Below are positions 1-13,199 of a stretch of DNA of 64,000 nt, piece by piece. Source of the stretch: Pleurodeles waltl (Eukaryota; Chordata; Amphibia; Caudata; Salamandridae); NCBI RefSeq assembly GCF_031143425.1, contig NC_090438.1, positions 773,833,138-773,897,137 of the forward strand, in the 5' to 3' direction. The translations under genes were made by a program, and so were the position numbers. How positions within the stretch are numbered: the stretch's first letter is position 1; every line of letters begins with the position of its first letter. The notes below the pieces were generated by a model that ran no database searches, was not told the origin of the DNA, and saw only the letters and a list, made by a program, of their open reading frames with translations.

Positions 1-1400
1 CAAAGACAATGGGAGGAGTTAATAATTACAGCTGTCCCAGAGTGAATAAGACACAAAGGTACCTGGACATAAATGTGCTCATTGTTTTATTTTACAATGT
101 TTGACCTAGAGTCAAGGAATGTTAAGTAAGTTATTTAGCGATGTCAAACACCAGCACCACTTTTAATAGATAACATTCACTATTTCAAAACCGCAGTCAG
201 TGTTTTCCCCAGTTCCTGTAATACTGTAGGTAGAGCAGTAATCTTCCGCCCCAGAATAATATTGTGGGACATATTTGGCATGTATAGCACCTTTCTGTGC
301 ATTCATAATTTCGGCTCAGCCTCACTGGCTTCCTCTGGTTAAATCAAAATGGTTGAATGAACATCCATCATACTTCCTGTAATATGGAGCTCAGTGCTTT
401 AAATGGGCAGGTACTGTCCGGTACTGAGTGCTTGTGTTCTCAAGTTTGAAAGAGAGAGTACCTGCACTTCTAAGCACTCCAATAATATATTGACTGGAAG
501 AGTACCAGCAAATCTCATGAACAAACACATGCAAGCACCCCAGACTTCAGTCCCAGACTTCACCCACCAAGGGGATGCCATGGGGATACAGGTAACCTTG
601 TCTGACCGCAACCAAAGATTTCCTGTGGATCGCACTAGCTGGGTGACACCTCATAAGCTCTGCTAACACATCCTTCAAAGGCCTTTTTTACCCATATACC
701 TATGACTGCAATATGGGGCAAAGACATTTTCTCATTTGTGTGTGACCAGTTACCATACCCATATGCAGATAAAAATATGTCAATTTTTCATTGTGCCGCC
801 ACTCACCTTATACCCACACAATGGGTATCACAGGAGGTGAAGCCCCCTCTGTAATACTAAGGTACGTGGGAGCGCTAAAACATGCACAAATACCTTTGCT
901 CTCCCAGCACACTTAGGAAACATGTTCTGGGGCTTCATAAATGAATGAGTAAGACTCATAAATTTGTTGATGACTGGACTTTGAACATTTAGTATGAAAC
1001 TGTTCCTGATATGTGTAGAATATGAAAGCAAACATTGGGGATTATTTATTGTTTGGGGGTGCGTGGCGCTGCATTGGTGAGTCTTGCATGCTTAGACTGT
1101 ATTTAGCACTCTGATGATTGTATAAGCATTTTAATATAATCTCGTTCTTTACACTGCACAGTGAGGGAATTGGTTGGATGATGCAGTGCACAGGGCATGA
1201 GTGAACCTTTAAACTCTGATGTGTCAGTGTACTTCTTGAACCTGGACCTATTGCTGAAGAGCATTCTATTAAAAATAACAAAATGTTCAAATGTAAACAG
1301 GTTATTTCTCTTAGTGTATTCCTATGTGTCATCTGCTGCCTCTACACACTTATTTGAATTACAGCAGGAACTTTCTGGCTATTAGCTTTCAGAAGAAATA
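1..1400 (-). other. 3' UTR and flank of the RGS9BP-like gene
   Basis: Downstream of the stop codon on the minus strand there is no coding sequence that I can recognise. AATAAA signals in the gene's direction lie at 1050-1045 (about 350 bases after the stop) and at 91-86 (about 1.3 kb after). Either could end the transcript; transcript data would decide. The small ORFs here look like chance. Confidence 0.4.
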
Positions 1401-1759
1401 TCATGCGAGATGCACCACGCTAACGGACAGCGTCACTGCAACGAGAGCTGCACCGCAGAGGATAAGGGACACGATATACTGCCCTCCACGGCAGCACCCC
1501 CGAATACCACCCTCCTCCACGGAGAGCAGGGTCAGCGAGGAGGCTCCGTTGCTGAACAACTCGTCTTCCCGTCCACCACTGGCCTCTACAGTCCACCTGA
1601 GGACGTTGACCTTCATCTCCATGTCGTTGATCATTTCGTCCACTTTCTCTATTTCAGCTGCAAGTTCACTCAGCTCTAGGTTCTCTTTGCTGTTGACAGT
1701 TTCATCATAGATGATGTTCTGGACACTTAGAGCCCTGGAGGCTATATGAGCTGTTGGTC
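1401..1759 (-). CDS. RGS9BP-like: R9AP/RGS9-binding-protein family gene, terminal coding exon 3
   Basis: The exon opens after a TTTGCAG acceptor (AG at 1761-1760). Its first two bases complete the split glycine codon 136, so the phase matches exon 2. Residues 157-187 form a predicted coiled coil containing 'INDMEMKVNVLRWTV', a stretch very close to the SNARE-like helix of R9AP. Residues 230-254 are a hydrophobic C-terminal membrane anchor ending just before the TGA at 1403-1401. Tail anchoring of this kind distinguishes R9AP from RGS7BP. The exon is free of stops and frameshifts, so the gene looks functional. Conservation is stronger than any neighbouring sequence would allow by chance. Confidence 0.9.
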
Positions 1760-3077
1760 CTGCAAACAGGATGATAGGATATTTAAAAAGATACAGCATC
1801 AATAGCTATAGTACATTTCTTCATTAAATGTCTTTTTATTTTTTATAATGTTATGTACAACACAACTACAAAAGGATTAAATAAGAGATATACACTGTAG
1901 GGTGCCACCGTAAACTCAATTATGTACTTGTTACTGCTGAATGTCTATGTATGTGAGTTTGTAATTGCAAATAAGTCTCGCAAGTAAATGTTTGTATTTT
2001 AGTGATTGTGTTCAACAGATACTTTTTTGTCTTTGTGTGATAAAGCTCATAATGTAATTCTGACATCCATCTATGTATTAAAAAAAAGGTCTTTCAGGAG
2101 TGTAGAGGATTCAAAATATCTCCTTCATGTGATCATTAAAGAAAACAGGGCCCCATCCTGCAGCATTAAGATGGAGATTCCAGTAAGACGGAATCAGGTG
2201 TGGGTGAGAGACCTGCCTCTGTTAACAGAGGGTCCTGTTCTCTCAGACTTCATTGTAAATTGGATACGTGATTTGTTGCATTTTGGCAAGAAGGACGATA
2301 GATGCCACATAATTGAGTGGACCAGGATTGGGCAGAGAAAGAAGGTCAAACGTCCTGACCTTGATCTTTTGGGGACAGACCTAATAGTAGACACATTCTT
2401 CATGTTTTAAAGTTTATTCATATTTGATCTAATATACAACCGAACTTGCAGTGTATCCTACAGATGACATATAATATATTTGTAGCAAACAGAGTATTTT
2501 GAATGTGCTACAAATGGAGGCAATGTATAGCTATTAAACAGTGCTTAATGAATTGAGTATAGTGTAAGCATGTACTACAGAAAGGATATTTTATTGACAT
2601 AAGTCAGATCGACATATGAATGTTCCCTTTGTGAGAATGCTAACAATACACTTGTGCCTACTAAGAGGAAGTACAATACCTGGCAATTTAAAATTACAGA
2701 AAGAAACAGATCCAGTATTTTCAGGATCTTGTCTCCTCGCATGATATGCCTGGAGGCGATCCCAAAGGTCTTTAGCTCAAGAGTTCACAGGGAGAAGTAT
2801 TGTATATACATCTGCCTTATTGTTGCATTAAACCAGGTCCTATGCCTACAACTGGATGCAAGGAGGAGGGACCTGCCCCCAGCACATAACTATCCTTCTC
2901 TTTATTATAACAAGTGCAACAGCCGTGATCAGAGTATATCCACTGGGGTGTGTCTAACCTAGCCTAGCAGTGCCACTAATGAGGGGGGCATTGTCCTGCT
3001 TGAGAGTGTTAGAGTTTTTGTGCGTTTATTATTTTGGTCCACATTAACAATGTGCAGTATGAGGATTCATCCTACAT

Positions 3078-3400
3078 CAGCGTTTCCAAAACTGTGGGTC
3101 ATGACCCGCTGGAGGGTCGTAAGATGATCTTTGGTTGGCCACAAAAGTCCAAGCAATAAATAAAGACGCCTTTAAATTCTATGTTTATCTTGTCACATTT
3201 GCTGTGCTTCAAAGACAGAGGGCAAATATCAGGCTGTGGTGGGAATTGGGGATCAAAAATGTGCTGTCTCTAAATGACAGTGCGCTAGCACACAATATTT
3301 TAGTTTAATTAAAAAATCGCCCTCCTCATGATCATTAAAGCTAGGTGGGTCACTAAAGTTTGTTCTAAAAATTGGGTTCTAAAACGTTTGGGAAGCACTG
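3078..3400. mobile_element. hAT-type nonautonomous element
   Basis: The ends are imperfect inverted repeats: CAGCGTTTCCAAAACTGTGG at the left and the complement of CAGTGCTTCCCAAACGTTTT at the right. CAG..G termini followed by TTCCCAAA-like sequence are typical of hAT elements. The 8-base flanks (TCCTACAT and ATTTAGAT) are only partly alike, so this is an old insertion. There is no transposase ORF. Confidence 0.6.
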
Positions 3401-6082
3401 ATTTAGATTTTATATGTCCCCTCTGATATAGAGCTATTGCATTGAAACAAGTTTCCTGTCTTGTAGAAGTGTGTTTACTATTCTCTTGTTAACTAGGCCT
3501 CATTTTGGTTCTAGATTCCATCTTGTTCAAAACAGATGCCTCCCGCTGCACATCACACTTAATTCTGTAGCACACAGTCAAGCCGAGTCATGTTTAAATT
3601 TTTCCACTGACTTTGTTCTTGCTATTCTCGATTAAAACATTCTAGCCTGGTCACAATAATGTTTATTTTCCAAGGACTTTCCACTAGCTTACAGTACCCT
3701 ATACTTTCATAATAGGTTGCTGATGTTCATGTAACTAGTTTGTTCTACTATCTCTGGATGACATTAGCATGGAGTGGGCAGAATAAATATTCATGTAGTG
3801 GGATAGTGCTTGTGTACCAAGGCAATATGACACTCAATGAAGCTGTGCTCTAATTTGCTGAGAATGTAACATTTCTGCCCACACCATGATGATTTTACAT
3901 TTTTATTGATTCAATATGCACAAACACTATATATATATTCACTTGATTTTGGTGGAGAGCCAGATATTTCTTTCATGCTACTAGTTTCTCTATTGAGTTT
4001 GCTGCCCACTTGAGACTTAAACTAATTCTGAGTTTGCACTATTCTGTAATGCTCTTTTTGCTGGATCCTTCATTACAATGATTCTATTATGATCTTTGCA
4101 CCACACCGTTTGTGTTTTTGTAATAAACTCTTTAAATGTATTCTGCTGATCTAGAACTCAATTATTTAGTGGGCTCTTACTTAAATGACTGCATTTGAGA
4201 TATGCTGAAAAGCGCCTACCCTCAGAGAACTCCTTGTACCTCAGAGACACATTGCTTCATGAAATTAAGGTTTAACACTGTCTCCAATTCATCAACCCTT
4301 GGGACTTGTGTTAAGGTAATATTTTGGGGTCTAAAATATTCATGTTGCCCGCACTCACAAGAGCACACCCTAAGAGGCGCAACTATTCTAATTCTGACAT
4401 AAGGGATTTCAGTTTTTTTGGACAGGAGTCGGGACCCAGAGAGGTGTCAGTCCATTCCATGTCATGATCAAGAGTTCTGCGAAGCCTGCCTTGCAATATT
4501 TCTACACCAAAGGACACAACTATGCCAGGTGCAAAACGCCTGTCTCTGGGTGACAACATCTTTCACATGAGGTGTCTACTGTAGAATCAAATCACCTCTT
4601 ACATGGCGTCATAAAGCACATTCTATGGATACATTTAAAATGATTCAATCTGTGCCTGCAACTTTAAGGTGAACACAAAAATAGTGGGTACCCAAATCCT
4701 CGAGATTTTGAGTTAAATACCAGCAGCAAAAAGAAAGAGTGTCCCTTGGGCCAGATCCAATCAAAAATATATTGACGGGGTATATTCTGGTTCAGTAATG
4801 CTTATTTTAGTGTGACATGCTTTATTAATAATTAATGATCTACTTGCACCAAAAGCTCTACCTGAATACATTCAACATATAACACATAGCAATATATATA
4901 AACATATGAGCTAAGGGCCAGACAAAACAAACACTATTAGACTCTTCCTTATGACTACAGTATGAAGAGGAGCAAAGTTTTGATGTCTTTCAGGTATGGG
5001 CTTCTTCGTGTCCGAGGTCGACATTTTGGTCCAATTCTCCAGGACCATCATCAAGACAAAACATGGTGTTGGTCCCAATGTACTAGGACAGCGCTAATTT
5101 CAAATAACAGCAAAGTTGGTTGTGTATCAGACCGGGAAAGGGACAGTTACTCTGTGCCATGCATCTCATACAAAGAATATTTGACTTAGTTTGCCCACAG
5201 TGTGCCTCCAAAATCAGGTACTTTAATAGAGAATTAACGACTATTCACTGTTAGTATGTTAGAACTGGCATCTTTTGGCATGTGTGCCCTGTCTTTTTGC
5301 CTTCTGGCCTGTTTAATGGTATGCTAGACTCTGTTTTTGCTGGTTTATTGTCTCAGCACACTTTACTACTGATGATCAGTGCTAAAGTGCAAGTGCTCCC
5401 TGTGTAAATTGTATTGGTGATTGGTTGAACCCTGATTGGCAAATCTGATTTACTGGTAAGTATCGAGTGATGTGCACCAGAGGTGCCCAGGGCCTGTAAA
5501 TCAAACGCTACTAGTGGGCCTGCAGCACTGATTGTGCCACCCACAAGTAGCCCTGTAAACATGTCTCAGACCTGCCACTGCAGTGTCTGTGTGTGCAGTC
5601 CTGCACTGCCAATTCGACCTGGCAAGTGTACCCACTTTCCAGGCGCAAACCTTCCCTTTTACTACATGTAAGTCACCCCTAAGGTAGTACCTACCTAGAA
5701 AGCCCCAGGGGCAGGGTGTCGTGTATTTGAAAGGCAGGACATATATTGGTGTGTTTTATATGTCCTGATACTGAAATACTGCCAAATTGGGGTTTCACTA
5801 TTGCAAGGCCCATCTCTCTCATAGTTAACATGGGGATAGCATTTAAATTCCTCTTGAGTGTAATTTCCGATTGGGGCAGATGGAGATATGGAGTTTGGGG
5901 TCTCTGAACTCACAATTAAAAAATATATATTTTTGTGGAGTTGGCTTTTAAATTGTCTGTTTGAAAATGCCACTTTTAGAAAGTGGGCATTTTCTTGCTG
6001 AACCATTCTGTGTCTCTGCCTGCCTGTGGAATCCACATCTGGGTCAGACTAACAGTTAGGCTGTTTTAAATTCCCTCTAGAC

Positions 6083-7326
6083 CATGGGTACTCACAAACT
6101 TTTTCTCGGGGGCCAAAATTGCAGTATGGTTTGCGGCCGAGGGCCGCACTGAGGTGGGGGGGCGGGGCTTATAGGGGGCACAACCACCCCGCCCCCTTTT
6201 TCAAAACATTGCTAAACACACACAGCGCCATCTGCACACAGCGCCACCTGCTCTCACCCCTACCCCAGTAACACACACAGCGCCATACACACACAGCGCC
6301 ATCTGCTCTCACCCCTACCCCAGTAACACACACACAGCGCACACACACAGCGCCATCTGCTCTCACCCCTACCCCAGTAACACACACAGCGCCATCTGCT
6401 CTCACCCCTACCCCAGTAACACACACACAGCGCACACACACAGCGCCATCTGCTCTCACCCCTACCCCAGTAACACACACAGCGCCATCTGCTCTCACCC
6501 CTACCCCAGTAACACACACAGCGCCATCTGCACACAGCGCCATACACACACAGCGCCATCTGCTCTCACCCCTACCCCAGTATCACACACAGCGCCATCT
6601 GCTCTTACCCCTACCCCAGTAACACACACAGCGCAATACACACACAGCGACATCTGCACACAGCGGCATCTGCTCTCACCCCTACCCCAGTAACACACAC
6701 AGCGCCATCTGCTCTCACCCCTACCCCAGTATCACACACACAACGCACACACACAGCGCCATCTGCTCTCACCCCTACCCCAGTAACACACACACAGCGC
6801 ACACACACAGCGCAATCTGCTCTCACCCCTACCCCAGTAACACACACACAGCGCACACACACAGTGCAATCTGCTCTCACCCCTACCCCAGTAACACACA
6901 CACACTACATTAAAAACAAATAAATAAATAACCAAAGAGCCTTACCTGCCTCAATAAAGCACTGTAAAGATGCCACAATTGTAGAACGGCAGGCAGGCAG
7001 GCAGGCAGGCAGCAGAGGTGCAACCGGTAACAGGAATCAGACGAAAAAGCCCCGTAAAAGTTAGCTGCAAGCGCTGACTTTTATGGGGCTTTGGCTTCCA
7101 AGATCTTCACGGAAATGCCATAAATAATGGCCGCCGTAGGTAAACATAGAGGAGGGTCGCGGGAGCATGCGCAAAGAAGCAACGATTGCGCATGCTCCCG
7201 CGGCCCTCTTCTATGTTTATATACTGCGCCCATTATTATATGTCGTTTCCTGTACGTGTCCGCGGGCCGCCAAGGAAGGTCCGTGGGGCCGCTGGCGGCC
7301 CGCGGGCCGTACTTTGAGTAACGTCG
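6083..7326. mobile_element. hAT nonautonomous element with 8-bp target duplication
   Basis: Identical 8-base duplications CTCTAGAC flank the element (6075-6082 and 7327-7334). The ends are imperfect inverted repeats, with GTACTCACAAACTTTTT at the left and the complement of GTTACTCAAAGTACGGCC at the right, both running into GGCC-rich sequence. Sequence on the two sides joins to match repeat B, so the element landed inside repeat A. It carries no transposase; most of its left half is a minisatellite. Confidence 0.8.
6215..6905. repeat. Minisatellite inside the hAT element
   Basis: I count 13 copies of the core 'ctctcacccctaccccagta' (one reading ctctta). They are joined by variable CA-rich linkers carrying 'cagcgccatctg', so unit length varies around 40-60 bases. 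Overlapping long ORFs on the minus strand here are products of the repeat and are not genes. Confidence 0.9.
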
Positions 7327-10300
7327 CTCTAGACTATGACACAAAGGGAGCTGAGGTGTGTCCTGCACATCCTGATGAGTCTCCTAGAATAGCCTGAGGA
7401 GGGAGTAGCTGACACCTGCCCCTGAAAGGGCTGTGCCTGTTCTCACTCAATGCAGTCTCCGACACCCTGGAGTGTGTCTGGGGCCACGCCTGGGCAAAGG
7501 ATGATTTTGTGTTCAACAGAGACTTTCCTTTGAAGTTTGCCTACTTCAAAGGCAGAAATGAGTATAAGTAGCGGACCCAAAACCCTAGACTTTTAGAACA
7601 ATTCTGGATCAAAAGGAACCTCTGCCAAGGAGAAGAGCTGAAGAGCAGGAGGAGGAATCCTGTCCCTTTGCTGTGTGTGCTTTGCTTGGTTGGCCTGCTG
7701 TTGCTGCTTCTGCCTTAAAGAGGACAAAGACTGGACTTTGCTGTGTATCCTGCTTGTGAAGTTTCTCCAAGGGCTTAAAGTAGAGCTTGTCTCCAATGAC
7801 GTCACTGCCTGCACCGTGACCTGATGACGTCGCACGGAGCCGTTCCCTGCTTTGCACCACAACCCTGGTCTCACCTGACGCATCACCGAGCCGCTGCTTG
7901 CACGTGACCTGTGGGCCCTCACTCTGCATCGCCTTGCTCACACTGCAGCCTTGGTATCCTCGCCGCCGCTGTACACTCAAACCGATGCCCTGCCTGAACC
8001 GTGGCCTGGGGACATCGCTAGTGAAGTACCCAAAGCACAGTCCCGTCCTCCACTTCAGCCCCGGTCCACCGACACCAATGCCATTGACTCCAGCATCACC
8101 AACAGATGCCACTGTCTGCACCGTGATCTTTGGGTGCCGCAGGGAGCCAGACTGACATTGTACCGCCACCTTGGGGCTACTGACAACAGTGCTTCAGCAA
8201 TGATGATGCCGCTGCCTGCACCTGACCTGGAGACACTGCACATCGCACCACCCCACTTCACACGTCAGCCCTGCTCTTACCGATGCCGCAGGGTGCCGTC
8301 ACCGAGCTGCAGCCTGCACTGTGACCTGTGGGCACCGCACGTTGCATCGTCCCGCTTCGCACCACAGCCCCGAAGTCATCAACACTAGTGCTCCTGACTT
8401 CGTCAACAGCCCAGAGTTCAATCTGCAACGCGTGTGGCTTCAAAGGCCCAACTACCTCTGCACCGACCTCCGGAACCGACACCCGCCAATGCCTGCCGAT
8501 GCCAGCGATGCCGCACTCTGGATCTCCTGGCGAGGATCACAACGCCCTTAATTTCCAAGGTACTATTTGAAGGTCTTCCCGACACTTTAGCTGGCCCGCG
8601 ACCCTGCGGTTGGCCTCAGCTGTTGATTTGTTGTTCACTATACTGTGATAGTCCCAGATGGAGCTATTGACTTCAAGGAACTGTATTTTTAAGTTAATTC
8701 TTGCACAAATCATATCTTTATTACTGTATGTTGGATTTTTCTTGTTTTGGTCTTGTTTTACATGGATAAATATTGGCTATTTCTTAAAAACTGGTGTGGT
8801 GTCCTTTTGTAGTGTTTTCACTGTATAACTGTGTGTTATGTGCAAATGCTTTACACATTGCTTCTGAGATAAGCCTAAGTTCTCATGCCAAGCTACCAAA
8901 TGGGTGAGCAGAGGTTATCTGAGCTGGGTATCTCCCTTGCCCTGACTAAAATGAGGGTCTCTACTTGGACAGGGTGTAAATCAAATGCCAAATAGAGACC
9001 CATTTCTAACAGTAGAGCAGAAAGACAAGTTGATGGATCAAGCAGCAGTCTGGTGCAGGCCGTGGTATCTGTGTGATGTCTGGTACCAGTGCATGATGGG
9101 GCCAGCACCAGCCATCAGGTGGACTCTTGAGATATCTCAAATTCCTAGCACTGGCTTCTGCAGCCTGCCACAAGCTGAAAATATTTCAAGGGGAACCATT
9201 TGATGTCAAGTTATGCATCCCGGTACTACAACCATTGAAGAAACTTTGAACTGTGAGCAATGTTTCAACATGATGGCTATGAAGTCTATGTTTCAACCTA
9301 GAAATAAGCTGTTTGTGGTAAGGAAAGTGGTATTGGCACATTTACTTCCTCGAGGAATCATCATTGTTTATTGAGCCTAACCCTGGTGGCTATTTGTTAC
9401 TTTGCAGCTAAAGAGCCTTTATGCACACTCTTGCTGGTGCTTGTCAATATAACCAAGGGGTATCTAACCTATTTAATAACAAGAGTTACTAACGTTTAAT
9501 GAAAATCATCCTGAACTACTAATACTATTAGAGTTGTTGACCACATAGACACGATGACATTAGTGTTCCCTATATGCAAGATTACCAGCAGTGTTCACCT
9601 CAATGTATCAGGCACTGTGCCTAGCAGTAATGTACAAAGTAATTTGTCAATATGGAATGCCTCTTTATGTGAAATACATAACAGCCATAGTTACAATGCC
9701 TCTGGCACCAAGTTAATACCATTTGTAATAGGCCTCCTCAGCACCACATGAGTTATTAGTCAAATATCATTTAAAATTTATTTTGGAAATTCCACCATTT
9801 CTTATCCAAATATTGCATATCAGTTCTAAAAATACACACATTTTCATCTTGAGTAGACACTCTTTAATTGTGGAATACATACATTAATTCAACCAAGCAA
9901 AAGCTCCTATTTTAATAGGCTGAACAGCACACAGCAGAGCTACCAAATGTACATGTTTATATTTTTCTTTTAGGACTGCCAGACTTTTCCTGCCATTCCC
10001 AAACAGGAAAAAAGTGTATCAGGTGGATTGTGCGAGGAACTTAGACCAACGGACCGATGTCTGTGAGACTGTCAGTCTCAAGTTTCCACTGCTGAAGCCA
10101 GCACAAGGTTTTCTGACAAAAGTTGAGTGATTGGACAACACTAAACAGAGCAGGTGAGGCAACAGTTTGGCAGACAGGATACCCTAAAAAGTTTGAAGTA
10201 CTCTGTCAACCAAACTCTAAGTAACCCACTAACGTCTTGGAACTGTGCATTTTGGACATTGTGTTTTATCAGCATACCATCTGTGATGTTGAGAGAAATC

Positions 10301-10387
10301 GAGATTGTAATTTAACATCAAATAGTTGTGATTAAATTGTCACTGCAAAGTTACTCTCTGGTAATATGTGGATCCTGTCATTTGCAT

Positions 10388-12195
10388 TGTGGTGGAAAAT
10401 GGCCCTGTCTGAAGGGTCACCCCAAACTTTTTGCCTTCCTTATCCTCTCATTCTGACCTAATTCTTGTTGGTTTTAAGAGTCTAGGTACTTTACCACTGC
10501 TGACCAGTGCTAAAGTGCATCTGCTCTTTCCTCTAAGCATGTGTAACATTGGTTCCTACCCAATTGACATATTTAATTTACGTGTAAGTCCCTAGTAAAG
10601 TGCACTACATGTGCCCAGGGCTTGTAAATTAATGGTACTAGTGGGCCTGCAGCACTGATTGTGCCACCCACAAATGTAGCCCCTTAACCATGTCTCAGGC
10701 CTGTCATTGCAAGGCCTGTGTGTGCAGTTTCACTGCCACTTCGATTTGGCATTTAAAACTACTTGCCAAGCCTTAAACTCCCCTTTTTCTACATATAGGT
10801 CACCCCTAAGGTTAGGTAAGCCATAGGGGAGTGTGCTATGTAAGTAAAAGACAGGACATGTATTTACATGTTTTACACGTCCTGATAGTGAAAAACTATT
10901 TTTGAAATGGCACTTTTAGAAAGTGGACATTTCCTTGCACTTATTGCCATTTGTGCTTTGCAGACTGTCTCCATTCCACGCCTGGTCTGTGCTGGTTGAC
11001 AGCTACCCTTGTGCATTTCACTCAGACAGCTATAAACAAAGGACACTCAGTCACATCTGCATTCATCTGCATACTGAATGGGTCTCTCTGGGCAGGGAGG
11101 GTGGAGAGGTTCTCTCTTACACTTCAAAGGCCAGTGGCCTGCCCCCACACAAAAGACTGATAACCCCCCACAGGGAACCTGGCAGACATGACTGGGCTGA
11201 AAGGAGAACTTGTGTACTTCAAAACCACTCTTTGAAGTTTTCCCCACTTCAAAGGCACTTTTGGGTATATATGCTAGGTCTCTGACCCCACCAAATCAGA
11301 CACTTCTGGATTTACACCTGGACTCTGTCAGAGGGACTGCCTGGCTGCCCAAAGGACGCATCTGGACTGCTTTGGTGTTGCCTTGCTACCTGCTGGCCTC
11401 TGACTCTGCTGGAAGGACTCTACCTTCCCCACAAATGCTCTCCAAGGGCTTGGATTGAGCTTGCCCCCTGTTCTGAAGTCTCAGGGCTACAAAGACTTCA
11501 TCCTAGAGAAGAAAATCCCTGTGCGTTGGAAAATCGACACAACGCCGGCAGAAATCGCTGCAGCGCCTGCCTCGCAGAGGAAAAATTGATGCATCCCCTA
11601 CCGGATTGATCCAGCACCCTCTTCTTCTACCAACGCATCAAGGATTTTCAACGCATCGTCTCTGGGTGTCAAAATATCTCTGCATCGCAGTGAGGAACCA
11701 AGGCTGTGCTCCTGGAAATCGATGCATAAATGACTCGCCTGTGCCGGGCCGGAAAAATGTGACACAGCACATTATTTTTCAAAGCATTTCCTCCTCTGCG
11801 CCCTCCTGTGCGTCATTTTTTATACATCCCTGGTAGTGTGTGTTACAAGGATATAACCACTGATTCTTAAGGATTGAGGCTCATTTAAACCTTTAAAAAG
11901 TGATATCTCGGCTTATGCATATTGTATTTTTGTCATTTTTATCTTATCTTGTTTAGATAAACATTATCTATTTTTCTAAATTGGTGTGGAGTACCTTTTG
12001 TGGTGTTTTCACTGTGTTACTGTATGAGTTATTGCACAAATACTTTACACATTGCCTTCTAAGTTAAGCCTGCCTGCTCTGTGCCAAGCTACCAGAGGGT
12101 GAGCTCAGGATAATTTGGATTGTGTTGTGACTTACTCTGATTAGGAATGTGGTCCCTACATACCTCTGCCAACTAGAGACCCAATTTTTAACCAC
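10388..12195 (+). repeat. LTR-like repeat B (solo LTR type)
   Basis: The repeat is flanked by TGCAT at 10383-10387 and 12196-12200, a 5-base duplication as made by LTR-element integrases. It starts TGTGGTGG and ends AACCAC. It shares ordered blocks with repeat A, including the TATA-like 'gggtatatatgc' at about 11262. No coding sequence is recognisable. The two copies are clearly diverged, so neither insertion is recent. Confidence 0.65.
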
Positions 12196-12274
12196 TGCAT
12201 CATTATGTTATATTGTGTGCTACAGGCAAAGTATTTATTAATGATTGCAGGAGTAACATTATGGTTGCAACTGT

Positions 12275-12350
12275 AATTGCATTTATATAGCGCTTACTAT
12301 CTCTGATGAGGCATTGAGCGCTGTGTAGTGAGTAACATGCTACTCCGGAA
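12275..12350 (+). repeat. Possible SINE or MITE fragment
   Basis: The stretch 'gcatttatatagcgcttact' followed by 'gcattgagcgctgtgtagtg' resembles a widespread salamander and frog repeat module that I have seen before. No ends or duplications are visible, so the class is uncertain. Confidence 0.3.
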
Positions 12351-13199
12351 CCCAAATTAGTGGTTAATGCAGTGGTTATTGTTATGTTGCAGGGTTAAGG
12401 TTTTAAAGAAAGAGATTTGGTTGTGATCTATGACATAAGGTGTGAGCTATTTGCAGAGATACAATAAGAGAGATTGGGGCAGGCAGGCATGAGAGTGAGA
12501 GGAGGTTAAACCTAGAAATACAAGGAATGTAGATGATGGAAGATAAGGAAAGGTTCACTCTAAAGAAGGAAAAGACAGGGATCAATCAGGCTGCACTTCA
12601 GTGGTCAGCAGTGGTCAGGTGTCCTTGGCTACCAACTCACCAAGGTAGGTTTCTTTTGCTTTTAAGGTCACATAGCTGTAATAGGGAGTCAGCTAGCTGA
12701 CCCTTGGAGTCACCTTCTTTGTCTGTGACTCAAGGACAACTTTTCCACAACTAGAACACCATAGGCACAGTCCTTTATTTGGTAGCCGAGGTGTAGCAGG
12801 TGCAGTCCTGTCTTTGGTGCAGCCTATCTTTGCTGGGTCTTGGGAACAGCAGAGCAGTCCTTCTTCAGTCCTCTCTCCATTACAGATGTGATCTAAGGTT
12901 TGGGTGCCAAGGGTGGCACTTTTATGCCTAGGCTTCCCACAAAAATTGCAGAAATCTTAATAGTCAATGTGCATTTCAATGCTTCTCAACTGAATACTGC
13001 ATGATTCTTCTTTGAAAGAGACAATCTGTTGAAATAGAAATGTACCCATGCATTCTTCCCCCTCCATTTATTGTACACATGTTGTCTCTATCTCACGTGT
13101 ATCCTCAGTCACCATAATCAAAAAAAAAAAAAAACAATTTCAAATAGATTTAGGATCGGAGACCTTGTGATATTACCCCATACGACTTGCATATTTACA

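Larger units (their letters stand above)
5257..9011 (+). repeat. LTR-like repeat A, split by a hAT insertion
   Basis: The unit starts TGTTAGAA and ends TTCTAACA, an LTR-style TG..CA boundary. Long blocks match element B at 10388-12195 in the same order. Examples are the 'gtgggcctgcagcactgatt' block (about 5515 and 10641), the 'acttcaaaggca' block before a TATA-like stretch (about 7543 and 11247), and the 'ttacacattgc' block near the 3' end (about 8851 and 12044). It is probably a solo LTR or a nonautonomous element with no coding capacity. The ORFs in the 7.6-8.5 kb GC-rich part do not match anything I know. Only a 3-base flank match (GTA) could be seen. Confidence 0.6.

Noticed and set aside
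2006..2410. 134-codon plus-strand ORF
   Set aside because: No recognisable domain, splice context or start context; could not be supported as a gene.
6169..6935. Overlapping long minus-strand ORFs rich in Cys, Val and Arg
   Set aside because: They follow the minisatellite period exactly in several frames, so they come from the repeat and are not proteins.
7593..8670. Several 60-186-codon ORFs in GC-rich sequence
   Set aside because: They overlap on both strands inside an LTR-like repeat, with no domain or splice support.
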